Positions 16,702 to 25,897 of a stretch of DNA of 64,000 nt are shown one piece after another. Source of the stretch: UBA5314 sp040217815 (GTDB lineage Bacteria > Bacillota > Syntrophomonadia > Syntrophomonadales > Syntrophomonadaceae); the NCBI GenBank assembly GCA_040217815.1, contig JBEHWI010000002.1, forward strand, positions 62,001 through 126,000. Direction: 5' to 3'. Both the position numbers and the translations under genes were made by a program. The notes under the pieces are model-generated. The model was given only the letters and a program-made list of their open reading frames with translations, ran no database searches and had not been told where the DNA came from. Positions within the stretch are counted from its first letter, which is position 1. Every line of letters begins with the position of its first letter.

Positions 16702-19700
16702 TTAATACCCGGTTACATATTCCTGGAGGTATTTTAGATCCAGTCCTGCTGGATTATCATCTTTAATAACCGCTTCCCGTATCACTTTTAAGGTATCCAG
16801 TGATGTCAAGCAGGGAACATTCAATTCGACCGCCGCCCGGCGTATCTGAAACCCGTCCGAAAAAGGCGTGCGGCCATGGGTAAGGGTGTTTACTACGAAG
16901 TCTATCTCACCTTCGCGGATAAGGTCCACTATATTGGGGTAGCCTTCACCGTATTTTTTCACCAGTCTCGCTTCGATGCCCTCCTGGGCCAGGCGCCCCG
17001 CGGTGCCTTCCGTGGCCAGCAGCTTGAATCCAGCCCGGGCGAAATCGACCAGTATGGGAATTGCTTCATCTTTATCCTTATCAGCGATGGTAGCGGCAAT
17101 TGTTCCCTTTTGGGGAATTTCGACACCAGCCGCTAAAAGTCCTTTAAAGATTGCTGCCTTCAAGGTGCTGTCGATGCCCATAACTTCCCCGGTTGATTTC
17201 ATTTCCGGCCCCAGGGTGATATCCACCTGCTCCAGCTTATTAAAGGAAAACACCGGCACCTTAACGGCATAAAACCCCGGCGCAGGCTGCAAGCCGCCCT
17301 GGTAGCCCTGGTCCTTAAGCGTTTTTCCCAGCAGTATCCGGGTCCCCAATTTTATCATCGGTATTCCGGAAACCTTGCTCATAAAAGGAATCGTACGGCT
17401 GGAGCGGGGATTGACCTCTAACACATATAAATCCCCTTCATATTCTACAAATTGAATGTTAATCAGTCCCAGTACCTTCAATGCGAGGGCCAGTCGGGTG
17501 GTATAATCAACTATTTTAGCGGTGATCTCAGGGCTCAAGTCATGGGCTGGAAAAACTGCCATACTGTCCCCGGAATGCACTCCGGCCCGCTCAATGTGTC
17601 TCATAATGCCGGGGATCAGGACCTCCTGACCATCGCATATGGCGTCTACTTCGATTTCCGTCCCCAGCAGGTATTTATCCACCAGCACCGCGTGCTGGCG
17701 GTTGACTCTGGCTGCCATCTGCATATAACCGGCCATTTCTTCATTGTTATAAACAATTTCCATGGCCCTTCCACCCAGCACATAGGAAGGTCGAACCAGC
17801 ACCGGGTAGCCGATCAGCTCGGCCGCCTTGATCGCCTCTTCCACTGAAAAGACGCTCTTTCCGGGCGGCCGGGGAATTCCCAGTTCCTCAACCAGTTCGT
17901 CAAAGCGATCGCGCGATTCGGCCCGGTCGATGCTGTCATTGGAGGTGCCCAGGATTCGAATCCCGGCTTTGTCCAGGGCACTGGCCAGGTTGATGGCGGT
18001 CTGCCCCCCGAACTGAACAACAACTCCCTCAGGATTCTCTTCCTCGATTATGTTCATAACGTCCTCAAAAACGAGCGGTTCAAAATAAAGTCTATCAGAA
18101 GTGTCAAAATCGGTGCTGACTGTTTCCGGGTTGTTGTTTACGATGATGGCCTTGATGCCTGATTCCCGTAAAGCCCATACAGCATGCACCGAGCAATAGT
18201 CAAATTCCACTCCCTGGCCGATGCGTATGGGTCCTGAGCCGATAACCAGAACCTTGCGTTCACCCGGCACATGGCTGACCTCATTTTCCTCTTCATAACT
18301 GCTGTAGTAATAGGGAGTCAGGGCATCGAACTCGGCGGCGCAGGTGTCGACGAGTTTATAGGTGGGTACAATGCCCGCCTTTTTACGCATAGAGCGCACG
18401 TCCATTTCACTGATTCCTTTAAATCCTGCAATTTCACTGTCGGAAAAGCCCATCTGCTTGGCTTCTTTTAGCAGCTCGGGGCTCAGATCCTTTGCACCCA
18501 ACTTTTTCGAAAAATCAAAAATATGCTTCATTTTTATCAGGAAATACTTATCGATCCGGGTAATCTGCCACACATCGTCAACCGACATACCGCGTTCAAA
18601 GGCTTCGGTTATTATGAAAGTACGTTCATCGTCTGCTTCTTTCAAGCGGACGATCAATTCTTCATCATTCAAGTCCTTGAGGCCGGCCAGCTGCATCCCG
18701 TTAAAGCCTATCTCCAGGCAGCGTATGGCTTTCAAGAAAGCCGCTTCAAAGCTGCGGTCAATAGCCATTACTTCACCGGTGGCCTTCATCTGGGTGCCCA
18801 AACGGCGGTCGCCCAAAACGAATTTGTCGAAGGGCCAGCGGGGAACTTTTAAAACCACATAATCAATAGCCGGTTCAAAACAAGCGGTGGTTGTTCCGGT
18901 AACCGCGTTGGGGATTTCATCCAGATGGTAGCCGATGGCTATTTTAGTGGTTACCCGGGCAATGGGATAACCGGTGGCCTTGGAGGCCAGGGCGCTGGAA
19001 CGGCTGACCCGGGGATTTACCTCTATGACATAGTACCTTTTGCTGAAGGGATCGAGGGCAAATTGGACGTTGCATCCTCCGGTCACTTTCAGAGCCCGGA
19101 TAATCTTTATTGAAGCCGCCCGCAGCATCTGGTATTCTTCATCGGTCAGGGTTTGAGCGGGGGCCACAACTATGCTGTCGCCGGTGTGGATGCCCACTGG
19201 ATCAATATTTTCCATACTGCATATGGTGATGCAATTGTCGTTGGCGTCCCGCATTACTTCGAATTCAATCTCTTTGTAGCCGGCCACGCTCCGCTCCAAC
19301 AAAACCTGATGGATGGGGCTGCTTTTTAAGCCCCGGATGATAATATGCCGTAATTCTTCTTCATTGGAAGCGTTTCCGCCCCCGGTGCCGCCAAGGGTAT
19401 AGGCCGGGCGTACGATCAGCGGGTAGCCGATCTGGGCGGCAAAATTTAAGGCCTCCTCTTCGGAATGGACGATGTCACTTTCCGGAATCGGCTCGCCTAT
19501 ATCCTGCATGGTCTGCTTGAAGGCTTCCCGGCTTTCGGCCCGGTTTATAGCATCAATAGGCATGCCCAACACCGGCACCCCGGTTTTCTCCAATATGCCT
19601 TCCCGGTGCAAAGCCAGGGCCATGTTGAGCCCCACCTGCCCGCCCAGGTTGGCTATTATTCCGTCCGGTTTTTCCCTGACTAGTATGCGGTGTACGTTAT

Positions 19701-19914
19701 CCACGGTGATCGGTTCAAAATAGACCCGTTCGGCTATATCGGCATCGGTCATTATAGTGGCCGGGTTGCTGTTTAAGAGCACAACCTCGATTCCTTCTTC
19801 TTTCAAAGCGCGGCAGGCCTGGGTTCCAGCGTAATCAAATTCAGCGGCCTGCCCGATTATAATCGGCCCCGAGCCGATTACCATTACCTTTTTTAAATCT
19901 TTTTGCAGGGGCAT
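16702..19914 (-). CDS. carB: Carbamoyl-phosphate synthase large subunit
   Basis: A full-length 1070-residue synthetase with two homologous ATP-grasp halves (about 1-400 and 545-935), an oligomerisation region between them and a C-terminal MGS-like regulatory domain. Seen motifs include VIGSGPIIIGQAAEFDYAG in the first half and VIGSGPIRIGQGVEFDYCS in the second, with VEVNPRVSRSSAL and LEVNPRSSRTIPF at the metal sites. It makes carbamoyl phosphate from bicarbonate, ATP and ammonia, the latter normally delivered by CarA. ATG follows AAGGAGGAACACT. The expected carA does not precede it. Confidence 0.96.
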   Translation of the reverse strand: MPLQKDLKKVMVIGSGPIIIGQAAEFDYAGTQACRALKEEGIEVVLLNSNPATIMTDADIAERVYFEPITVDNVHRILVREKPDGIIANLGGQVGLNMALALHREGILEKTGVPVLGMPIDAINRAESREAFKQTMQDIGEPIPESDIVHSEEEALNFAAQIGYPLIVRPAYTLGGTGGGNASNEEELRHIIIRGLKSSPIHQVLLERSVAGYKEIEFEVMRDANDNCITICSMENIDPVGIHTGDSIVVAPAQTLTDEEYQMLRAASIKIIRALKVTGGCNVQFALDPFSKRYYVIEVNPRVSRSSALASKATGYPIARVTTKIAIGYHLDEIPNAVTGTTTACFEPAIDYVVLKVPRWPFDKFVLGDRRLGTQMKATGEVMAIDRSFEAAFLKAIRCLEIGFNGMQLAGLKDLNDEELIVRLKEADDERTFIITEAFERGMSVDDVWQITRIDKYFLIKMKHIFDFSKKLGAKDLSPELLKEAKQMGFSDSEIAGFKGISEMDVRSMRKKAGIVPTYKLVDTCAAEFDALTPYYYSSYEEENEVSHVPGERKVLVIGSGPIRIGQGVEFDYCSVHAVWALRESGIKAIIVNNNPETVSTDFDTSDRLYFEPLVFEDVMNIIEEENPEGVVVQFGGQTAINLASALDKAGIRILGTSNDSIDRAESRDRFDELVEELGIPRPPGKSVFSVEEAIKAAELIGYPVLVRPSYVLGGRAMEIVYNNEEMAGYMQMAARVNRQHAVLVDKYLLGTEIEVDAICDGQEVLIPGIMRHIERAGVHSGDSMAVFPAHDLSPEITAKIVDYTTRLALALKVLGLINIQFVEYEGDLYVLEVNPRSSRTIPFMSKVSGIPMIKLGTRILLGKTLKDQGYQGGLQPAPGFYAVKVPVFSFNKLEQVDITLGPEMKSTGEVMGIDSTLKAAIFKGLLAAGVEIPQKGTIAATIADKDKDEAIPILVDFARAGFKLLATEGTAGRLAQEGIEARLVKKYGEGYPNIVDLIREGEIDFVVNTLTHGRTPFSDGFQIRRAAVELNVPCLTSLDTLKVIREAVIKDDNPAGLDLKYLQEYVTGY

Positions 19915-20089
19915 AGTGTTCCTCCTTGTCTTAAGCCAAAGCTTAAATCACTCATCTGCTTGGGGCTGGTGCCACAATCATGAAATACCTTTAAATTCAA
20001 AACGACCCCGCCCATGACCCCTTCATTGCGGATGAGCCAGGATTCCCCTGATATCTGTCTTTTCTTGAACAGGCATTCAACCTGCCTAT
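19915..20089 (-). other. Gap between pyrC and carB where carA would be expected
   Basis: In the B. subtilis operon the glutaminase subunit gene carA lies between pyrC and carB. Here there are only 175 bases. A minus-strand frame stays open through it but shows no CarA-like glutaminase segment (no Cys-His-Glu triad context) and no ribosome site with a sensible start. A small inverted repeat TTAAGC-TTTG-GCTTAA occurs just ahead of the carB ribosome site. Confidence 0.6.
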
Positions 20090-21376
20090 CTATATCAACA
20101 GTTTGCCTTTTTGGGCTACGATATTTCCTCCGACCATGGTGAGGATCGGCCAGCCGGTAAGCTCCATTCCTTTAAACGGCGTATTTTTGCCTTTGGAATA
20201 GAACAGGGAAGGATCCACCACCTTCGCTTGCTTGGGATTAATAATAGTGATATCAGCCGCCGCCTGGGGGCTCAAGGTTCCCTGTCTAAGGCCCAAAACC
20301 CGGGCCGGTCCGCTTGTGAAACCGGCCACCACCCGTTCCAGATCCAGCAGACCCTGGCTGACCAGGTTCATGCAGACCGCAACCGCGGTTTCCAACCCCG
20401 ATATTCCGTAACTGGCCAGGGCGTATTCACAGTCTTTACTCTCCAGTTCGTGGGGGGCGTGATCGGTTGCCAGGCAGTCAACCGTTCCGTCGTTCACCGC
20501 GTCAAGCAGATCCTCGATGTGCTCTGCGGAGCGCAGAGGAGGATTTACCTTGGTATCGGCGTCATAGCTTCCTACCACTTCATCACTCAAGGACAGGTGG
20601 TGGGGGGTTGCTTCACAGCTGACCAGAAGCCCCTCCCGCTTGGCCTGCCTGACCAGCTCGATGACCCCGCTGGTGGAAACGTGGCAGAGATGGAGGCGGG
20701 CGCCGGTCAACCGGGCCAGGATAATGTCCCTGACCGCCATTATCTCCTCGGCCTCAGCCGGAATGCCCCGCAGACCGTAGATGGTAGAATAAAACCCTTC
20801 ATGCATCTGGCCGTCTTTGGAGAGAGATGATTCCTCACAATGGGAGAGGATGGGCAGATCAAACATCTTGGCATATTCCAGGGCATTTCTCATCAAGCTG
20901 CTTTTGGCTACCGGTTTGCCGTCATCAGAGAGGGCTACACAGCCAGCTGCTACCAGATCGGCTATGGCGCTCAACTCCTGACCCTCTTGTTTCTTGCTGA
21001 TAGCACCGATAGGCAGTACGTTTACCACTCCCGATTTTTTAGCCCGTTCCCGTACAAAACTGGCGGTGGTCAGGTTGTCTATAACCGGATCGGTGTTGGG
21101 CATGCAGCACAGGGTGGTAAATCCGCCCAAAGCAGCGGCCCTGGTTCCGGAAGCAATGTCTTCTTTGTATTCAAAACCCGGTTCCCGCAGGTGTACATGC
21201 ATGTCGATAAGGCCAGGTGTTACAATCATACCGCGGGCGTTTATGGTTTCAGAACCGGCGGAACTGATTTTTTTGCCGACCGTTTCGATCCTGCCGTCCT
21301 GGACCAGTACATCGCATACCTCATTCAGGTTATTGGCCGGATCGATTACTCTACCGCCTTTAATCAAGTATTTCAT
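20090..21376 (-). CDS. pyrC: Dihydroorotase
   Basis: A 428-residue amidohydrolase that cyclises carbamoyl aspartate to dihydroorotate. The metal-binding motif is GLIDMHVHLREPG, with histidines in LSHCEES and LHLCHVST and the catalytic aspartate in CLATDHAPHE. The class I length and motifs match PyrC of Firmicutes. ATG follows GGGGGGAGCC. The start lies 17 bases inside the 3' end of pyrB, so the two are likely co-translated. Confidence 0.95.
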   Translation of the reverse strand: MKYLIKGGRVIDPANNLNEVCDVLVQDGRIETVGKKISSAGSETINARGMIVTPGLIDMHVHLREPGFEYKEDIASGTRAAALGGFTTLCCMPNTDPVIDNLTTASFVRERAKKSGVVNVLPIGAISKKQEGQELSAIADLVAAGCVALSDDGKPVAKSSLMRNALEYAKMFDLPILSHCEESSLSKDGQMHEGFYSTIYGLRGIPAEAEEIMAVRDIILARLTGARLHLCHVSTSGVIELVRQAKREGLLVSCEATPHHLSLSDEVVGSYDADTKVNPPLRSAEHIEDLLDAVNDGTVDCLATDHAPHELESKDCEYALASYGISGLETAVAVCMNLVSQGLLDLERVVAGFTSGPARVLGLRQGTLSPQAAADITIINPKQAKVVDPSLFYSKGKNTPFKGMELTGWPILTMVGGNIVAQKGKLLI

Positions 21377-22301
21377 CTTTGGCTCCCCCCATCATCAAGA
21401 ATAACAAGGCCATACGCACCGCCACCCCGTTGGTAACCTGTTCGTTGATTACCGAGGCAGCGCTGTCGGCGGCCTGGCCTGATATTTCCACCCCCCGGTT
21501 CATGGGCCCCGGGTGCAGTATGAGGGCGTCTTCTTTAGCCCCTTTTAGCCTTTCGGGGCTGACCATATAAAGGTTGGCGTATTCACCGAGCGAGGGGAAT
21601 AGTCCGCTCTGCTGCCGTTCCATCTGGATGCGCAGCACGTTTACCACATCAACACCTTTTACCGCTTCTTCCAGGCTGTAATAACTCTTGACCCCCAGTT
21701 TATCCAGACCGGGAGGAATCAAGGTGGAAGGCCCCACCACCCGGACTTCGCAGCCGAACTGGCTCAAGCCGTAGATGTTGGACCGGGCCACCCGGCTATG
21801 CAGTATATCGCCAACTATGCAGACTTTCAAACCGTCCAGACTGCCTTTTTTCTCCCGAATGCTGAACATATCCAGGAGGGCCTGGGTGGGGTGTTCATTG
21901 AAGCCGTCGCCGGCGTTGATAACTCTCATGCGGGTGTTCCTGGCTACATAATGAGGCGTGCCGCTCATGGAATGACGTATTACCATCAGATCAAAACCCA
22001 TTACCTCAATCGTCTTTATGGTGTCTTTTAGGCTCTCCCCTTTTTGTACGCTGCTGGTCGCCACCGCCAGATTTACAGTGTCGGCGCTCAAGTATTTTCC
22101 GGCAATCTCGAAAGAAGTTCTAGTTCTGGTACTATTTTCGTAGAAAACGGTTACCATTGCCTTTCCTCTCAAGGTAGGCACCTTTTTAATATCCCGGCTC
22201 ATAACATCCTTCATGGGGACGGCGGTATCAAGGATCAATTCAATCTCTTCCCGGCTCATCCCCCGCAGCCCCAGAAGGTCTTTTCTCTGGTCAAAACTCA
22301 A
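21360..22301 (-). CDS. pyrB: Aspartate carbamoyltransferase catalytic subunit
   Basis: A 313-residue enzyme that transfers the carbamoyl group to aspartate. It has the carbamoyl-phosphate motif ENSTRTRTSFE, the 80s-loop segment SVQKGESLKDTIKT and the aspartate-binding HPGPMNRGVEI. There is no pyrI next to it, as usual in Firmicutes. The start is TTG with AGGGGAGGAAAGG upstream. A PyrR attenuator separates it from pyrR. Confidence 0.95.
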   Translation of the reverse strand: MSFDQRKDLLGLRGMSREEIELILDTAVPMKDVMSRDIKKVPTLRGKAMVTVFYENSTRTRTSFEIAGKYLSADTVNLAVATSSVQKGESLKDTIKTIEVMGFDLMVIRHSMSGTPHYVARNTRMRVINAGDGFNEHPTQALLDMFSIREKKGSLDGLKVCIVGDILHSRVARSNIYGLSQFGCEVRVVGPSTLIPPGLDKLGVKSYYSLEEAVKGVDVVNVLRIQMERQQSGLFPSLGEYANLYMVSPERLKGAKEDALILHPGPMNRGVEISGQAADSAASVINEQVTNGVAVRMALLFLMMGGAKDEILD

Positions 22302-22357
22302 GGTCCTTTCCTCCCCTCAGTTATTGCAATAAGATCCAACTCTGTCTGACTTTCACT

Positions 22358-22439
22358 AAAAAAGCCTCCCTGCTCAATATTCAAGGGAGGCCTGGCTTCT
22401 TTAGGTGCTCCCTTGCCGGTCTCTCGGTACCGGTTTAAA
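22358..22439 (-). promoter_or_regulatory. PyrR-dependent attenuator between pyrR and pyrB
   Basis: Read on the minus strand, a PyrR-binding (anti-antiterminator) loop at 22439-22410 with the core CCGAGAGACCGGCAAGG is followed by a terminator with stem GCCTCCC / GGGAGGC (22385-22391 and 22364-22370) and TTTTTTAG. UMP-loaded PyrR bound to the loop lets the terminator form and stops transcription before pyrB. Confidence 0.85.
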
Positions 22440-22447
22440 GGGCTCGT

Positions 22448-22999
22448 TTATCCGTCTATTATTTCCTGTATTATCACTCCGTCACGGCCATCCAATTCCT
22501 CAACCATGACGGAGATTATCTCCTGTTTGCCGGTTGGAACGTTCTTCCCAACAAAATCTGCTTTGATGGGCAGCTCGCGGTGCCCCCGGTCCACCAGGAC
22601 CGCCAGTTCAATACATTTGGGCCGGCCCAGGTCTATTAAGGCATCCATGGCTGCCCTCACCGTCCTTCCCGTGTAAAGCACATCATCAACCAGGACAATG
22701 GCCAGATTGTTTATCTTGAAATCGACTTCGGTCCGATGCACCTGAGGTTGAGCGGATAGAGTGGTCAAATCGTCGCGATACAGGGTGATGTCCAGTATAC
22801 CGACCGGAACCCTGATGCCTTCGATCTCCTCTATTAAATCAGCCAGACGGTTGGCCAGCGGTCCGCCCCTGCGCCTGATCCCTACCAGGGCAACTCTTTC
22901 AACCCCTTTGTTGCGTTCGATAATCTCGTGGGCTATCCGGGTCAAGGCCCTTTTCATAGCCATCTTGTCCATAATGACATTTTTGTCTCGAAGCACCAT
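22448..22999 (-). CDS. pyrR: PyrR bifunctional regulator / uracil phosphoribosyltransferase
   Basis: A 183-residue protein with the PRPP loop IVLVDDVLYTGRTVRAAMD and the family segments ALVGIRRRGGPLANRL and LDITLYRDDL. PyrR binds pyr mRNA when UMP is high and also has uracil phosphoribosyltransferase activity. ATG follows AAAAGGAGGGGCGGCC. It is the first gene of the operon, and matching PyrR sites lie both upstream and downstream of it. Confidence 0.96.
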   Translation of the reverse strand: MVLRDKNVIMDKMAMKRALTRIAHEIIERNKGVERVALVGIRRRGGPLANRLADLIEEIEGIRVPVGILDITLYRDDLTTLSAQPQVHRTEVDFKINNLAIVLVDDVLYTGRTVRAAMDALIDLGRPKCIELAVLVDRGHRELPIKADFVGKNVPTGKQEIISVMVEELDGRDGVIIQEIIDG

Positions 23000-23020
23000 G
23001 GCCGCCCCTCCTTTTTATAG

Positions 23021-23104
23021 AAAACAAAAAGCCTGCTACGGCCGTGAAGCCATAAACAGGCATTTTTAATCATTACCCTTGCAGCCTCACGGGGCCAACT
23101 TAAA
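23021..23104 (-). promoter_or_regulatory. PyrR-dependent attenuator in the pyr leader
   Basis: On the minus strand a PyrR loop at 23104-23076 (core CCCCGTGAGGCTGCAAGGG) is followed by a terminator with stem GCCTG / CAGGC (arms at 23061-23057 and 23035-23031) ending in TTTTTGTTTT. It lies between the promoter and pyrR, so PyrR controls its own gene as well as the enzymes. Confidence 0.85.
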
Positions 23105-23116
23105 GGTTCTTAATAG

Positions 23117-23145
23117 ATTGTAAACAACCCGGACCGGACTGTCAA
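23117..23145 (-). promoter_or_regulatory. Sigma-A promoter of the pyr operon
   Basis: A perfect -35 TTGACA (23145-23140), a 17-bp spacer and -10 TACAAT (23122-23117) on the minus strand, directly ahead of the PyrR leader. Confidence 0.88.
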
Positions 23146-23197
23146 ATATAATAATGGCAATGAAAGGATCGCCACTCCCTGTTGCATAAAAACATTT

Positions 23198-24121
23198 TCA
23201 ATGGGAAGCCTGCTGCCTTAACCGGTTCAAAACTTCCTGGAAATAATCCGGCAAAGGGCTGCGAAACTCCATGTATTCACCACTGGCCGGGTGGTTAAAT
23301 CCCAGCAGATGGGCGTGGAGAGCCTGGGAATCGAGCCCCAGGTGTTTTTTTAAGGGGCCGTAGAGCGGGTCCCCCACTACCGGATGTTGAATATAGGAGA
23401 AGTGCACCCGGATCTGGTGGGTGCGGCCGGTCAACAGCTTGATCTGCAGCAGAGTGTACTGGGAAAAGCGCTCCAAAACCTTGTATTCACTGGTTGAAGG
23501 ACGACCTTCAGCCACTACCGCCATCTTTTTCCGGTCGTACTTGCTTCTCCCGATAGGGGCTTCAATATTCCCCAGATTTTCAGTAAATCCTCCATGCACC
23601 AGGGCGATATATTCCCGGTTTATGGTATGGGTGCGGATCTGTTCGGCCAGTTCCCGATGGGCAGCATCATTTTTGGCCACTACCATAACCCCTGACGTAT
23701 CCTTGTCCAGCCGGTGAACGATGCCCGGGCGCAGTTCACCGTTGATTCCGGAGAGATCCTTAATATGATAGAGCAGGGCATTGACCAGCGTGCCGTCCCA
23801 ATTCCCGTGCGCCGGATGAACCACCATGCCTTTGGCTTTATTGATAACCGCCAGGTCTTTGTCCTGGTAGATTATTTCCAGGGGCAGGTTCTGGGGAAGA
23901 ATAGGCACCTCCTGCGCGGCCGGTATTTTTACCTTGATTTCCTCCCCGCCGTGCACCCGATAGCTGGCCTTTTTGGTCTGACCATTGACGGTTACCATTC
24001 CCCCGGCGATCAAACTTTTTAAAAGACTGCGGGACAACTCTTCCACCTGATCGGCCAGGTAGGCGTCCAGGCGCTCCCCCTCCAGTTCTTCATCAACCCA
24101 GAAGCAAGCGGTCTTATCCAC
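23198..24121 (-). CDS. rluD: 23S rRNA pseudouridine synthase, RluD family
   Basis: A 307-residue pseudouridine synthase with an N-terminal S4 RNA-binding domain (about 15-75) and a catalytic domain whose motif GIVHRLDKDTSGVMVVAKN carries the nucleophilic aspartate. The C-terminal LLTGRTHQIRVHF is also typical. It is the counterpart of B. subtilis ylyB, which also lies between lspA and pyrR. The start is GTG and overlaps the lspA 3' end by eight bases. Which uridines are modified cannot be read from the sequence. Confidence 0.92.
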   Translation of the reverse strand: MDKTACFWVDEELEGERLDAYLADQVEELSRSLLKSLIAGGMVTVNGQTKKASYRVHGGEEIKVKIPAAQEVPILPQNLPLEIIYQDKDLAVINKAKGMVVHPAHGNWDGTLVNALLYHIKDLSGINGELRPGIVHRLDKDTSGVMVVAKNDAAHRELAEQIRTHTINREYIALVHGGFTENLGNIEAPIGRSKYDRKKMAVVAEGRPSTSEYKVLERFSQYTLLQIKLLTGRTHQIRVHFSYIQHPVVGDPLYGPLKKHLGLDSQALHAHLLGFNHPASGEYMEFRSPLPDYFQEVLNRLRQQASH

Positions 24122-24563
24122 GGAAAACCTCTCCCGTTTCCTCCCGTAATGACAGGATTAAAATAAATACAACGGCGCAGCATAAAGCGGAGTCGGCCAC
24201 ATTAAATACCGGCCACCAGCCCAGGTCTAAAAAGTCAACCACGTATCCCCGTCCCAGGCGGTCAATCAAATTGCCCGCTGCGCCTCCGGCCACCAGCCCG
24301 GTCAGCATCTGCCAGGCGGGAGGCAGAGATCTGCGCCAATTCATAATGATTACGGTTGCCAGAACTGCTACTGAACAGAGCAGCAGGAAAATGGTTTTAC
24401 CCTGCAGCATGCCGAAAGCGGCCCCCTGGTTCTGTACATAGGTAAGGGAAAGGAATCCCTTAACCAGGGGCACCGACTGCCCAACCGCCATATATGTTTT
24501 TATGGCCCATTTACTGAGTTGATCAAGGATTACAACACCCAATGTTATCAGCCAGAAACGCAC
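24114..24563 (-). CDS. lspA: Lipoprotein signal peptidase (signal peptidase II)
   Basis: A 149-residue membrane protease that cleaves signal peptides of prolipoproteins after lipid attachment. Four membrane segments are visible. The two catalytic aspartates lie in NLIDRLGRGYVVDF and FNVADSAL, in the correct order. The start is GTG with GGAGG ahead. The order lspA-rluD-pyrR is as in B. subtilis, but the gene before it is not the TraR-type ylyA, which lies 20 kb upstream. Confidence 0.95.
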   Translation of the reverse strand: MRFWLITLGVVILDQLSKWAIKTYMAVGQSVPLVKGFLSLTYVQNQGAAFGMLQGKTIFLLLCSVAVLATVIIMNWRRSLPPAWQMLTGLVAGGAAGNLIDRLGRGYVVDFLDLGWWPVFNVADSALCCAVVFILILSLREETGEVFRG

Positions 24564-24704
24564 CGGCCAACCTCCGTTCGAAAAATCTTAAGGAACCACG
24601 ATTTTTATATATTTTACGCTTTGGCCTGTGGCATTACAAGCCGGCCGGTATTCTGCCTCCCCCCAGCCTGACCGACTTGAGGCTGAAGTCTTTGCCATCT
24701 ATGG

Positions 24705-24745
24705 AAAAAGCTCTGCTTCTGGCCAAAAAGCCGGCCCAGCAGAGC
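24705..24745 (-). terminator. Rho-independent terminator after the DUF1003 gene
   Basis: A perfect stem AGCAGAGC / GCTCTGCT (24738-24745 and 24710-24717) with an inner GGCC pair and TTTTTCC on the minus strand. The remainder of 24564-24810 shows no gene. Confidence 0.8.
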
Positions 24746-24810
24746 ATCTTTGCCCGACTTACTATTTACTTTTCGAATGTATACCATGGCCAGCCAGAAT
24801 ACATGATTTC

Positions 24811-25320
24811 TCAATTCGCTTCTTGGGCAGGTGTGGGCGGGCTGTTTAACTGTTCCAGGTGGCTGATTATATGTTGAATCATTTCATCCTGGTAAGCCAG
24901 CTGGTTGATTATCAGCTTGATTTCCTCTTCTGATTTTATATTGATTTCGTAATCGTGCTGGGCAGCAATCCGATCCTTATCACTCTGGCGGTTCTGACTC
25001 ATCATAACCACCGGTCCGGTATAAGCCGCCTGCAGGCTGAGCACCAGGTTCAGCAGTATGAATGGGTAGGGATCCCAGGCTTTTATATAATCGGGGTGGG
25101 TCTTAATCATAATGGCCAGATATACGTTAATTGCCATCCAGACGACGATCATAAGGCTCTGGGTAATTATGAACGGCCAGCTCCCAACCCCTGCCGCAAT
25201 CTTGTCTGCAACCCGCTGGCCCAAAGTAAGGCCCTTTTGGTATTCTTCATTGACATTGCGAACCGGGGGGTGGCCGTGTTTATAACTGGCCGCAGGCCCC
25301 TTCTCTGCTATTGGAGACAT
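24811..25320 (-). CDS. DUF1003 membrane protein
   Basis: A 169-residue protein of the DUF1003 family, whose function is unknown. Two membrane segments (about residues 49-70 and 82-105) are followed by the family hallmark LNLVLSLQAAYTGPVVMMSQNRQ in part, with NRQSDKDR, and a charged C-terminal helix. ATG follows GGGGAGGAG. It is the last gene before lspA on this strand and ends in a terminator. It lies at the inner edge of the accessory block and shows no obvious functional tie to the redox genes upstream. Confidence 0.85.
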   Translation of the reverse strand: MSPIAEKGPAASYKHGHPPVRNVNEEYQKGLTLGQRVADKIAAGVGSWPFIITQSLMIVVWMAINVYLAIMIKTHPDYIKAWDPYPFILLNLVLSLQAAYTGPVVMMSQNRQSDKDRIAAQHDYEINIKSEEEIKLIINQLAYQDEMIQHIISHLEQLNSPPTPAQEAN

Positions 25321-25401
25321 AAAAACTCCTCCCCATTTTTATAAGCTTTTAATAAAGAAGCATGCTGCCCTATTAATTCTTTTTTTAGTCAAGAGATCCT
25401 C

Positions 25402-25875
25402 TTATTCCTTGAGCTCCTGTACTATCTGGTCGGAAAAGGCGGTTCGTTTAAGGTCCAAACCCACCTGTGGGAAAATATACTGAATGGCTCCGGTCCAGCA
25501 GAACCTTACGCACTGGGGGTCGCCCCCGCAGCGGTCGCATTTGAAAGCCACTCCTTTTTCAAAATTGAAATTCATGTGGCCAAATGGGCAGGCCTGGGAA
25601 CACTGATGGCATCCGATGCATATTTCGCTCTGGACGGCAACATCGCCAGATTTGTCCTTTTTTATCGCCCCAACCGGGCATATATCAACACAAGGGGGCT
25701 TTTCGCAGAAGGCACAGGTAATGGGAACACTGTAGGCTTCCTTGCGATAACGCACCACCCGTATACGTGAAAGCTCAGGTGAGCAGGCCTGTTCATGAAC
25801 AAGAGAACAAACCATTTCGCAGGTTCCACAGCCCACACATTTATGATAATCAATATAAAAAGCCTGGTTTTCCAT
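25402..25875 (-). CDS. Four-cluster [4Fe-4S] electron-transfer protein
   Basis: A 157-residue ferredoxin-like subunit with sixteen cysteines in four groups: CVGCGTCEMVC, CAFCEKPPCVDIC, CIGCHQCSQAC and CDRCGGDPQCVRFC. This is the HycB/CooF/AorA-type arrangement that wires a catalytic subunit to a partner. No signal peptide is seen, so it is cytoplasmic. The frame extends upstream, but ATG at 25875 has GGGGG eight bases before it. It is the last gene of the aor unit. Together with the 27142 protein it gives two parallel relays around one flavoprotein. Confidence 0.88.
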   Translation of the reverse strand: MENQAFYIDYHKCVGCGTCEMVCSLVHEQACSPELSRIRVVRYRKEAYSVPITCAFCEKPPCVDICPVGAIKKDKSGDVAVQSEICIGCHQCSQACPFGHMNFNFEKGVAFKCDRCGGDPQCVRFCWTGAIQYIFPQVGLDLKRTAFSDQIVQELKE

Positions 25876-25897
25876 AATTTTATCCCCCATCCGGTTC

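Noticed and set aside
19915..20089. carA remnant
   Set aside because: The open minus-strand frame in the gap has no CarA motifs, so it is listed only as a gap.
24614..24814. Short frames between lspA and the DUF1003 gene
   Set aside because: They cover a clear terminator hairpin and have no start signals.
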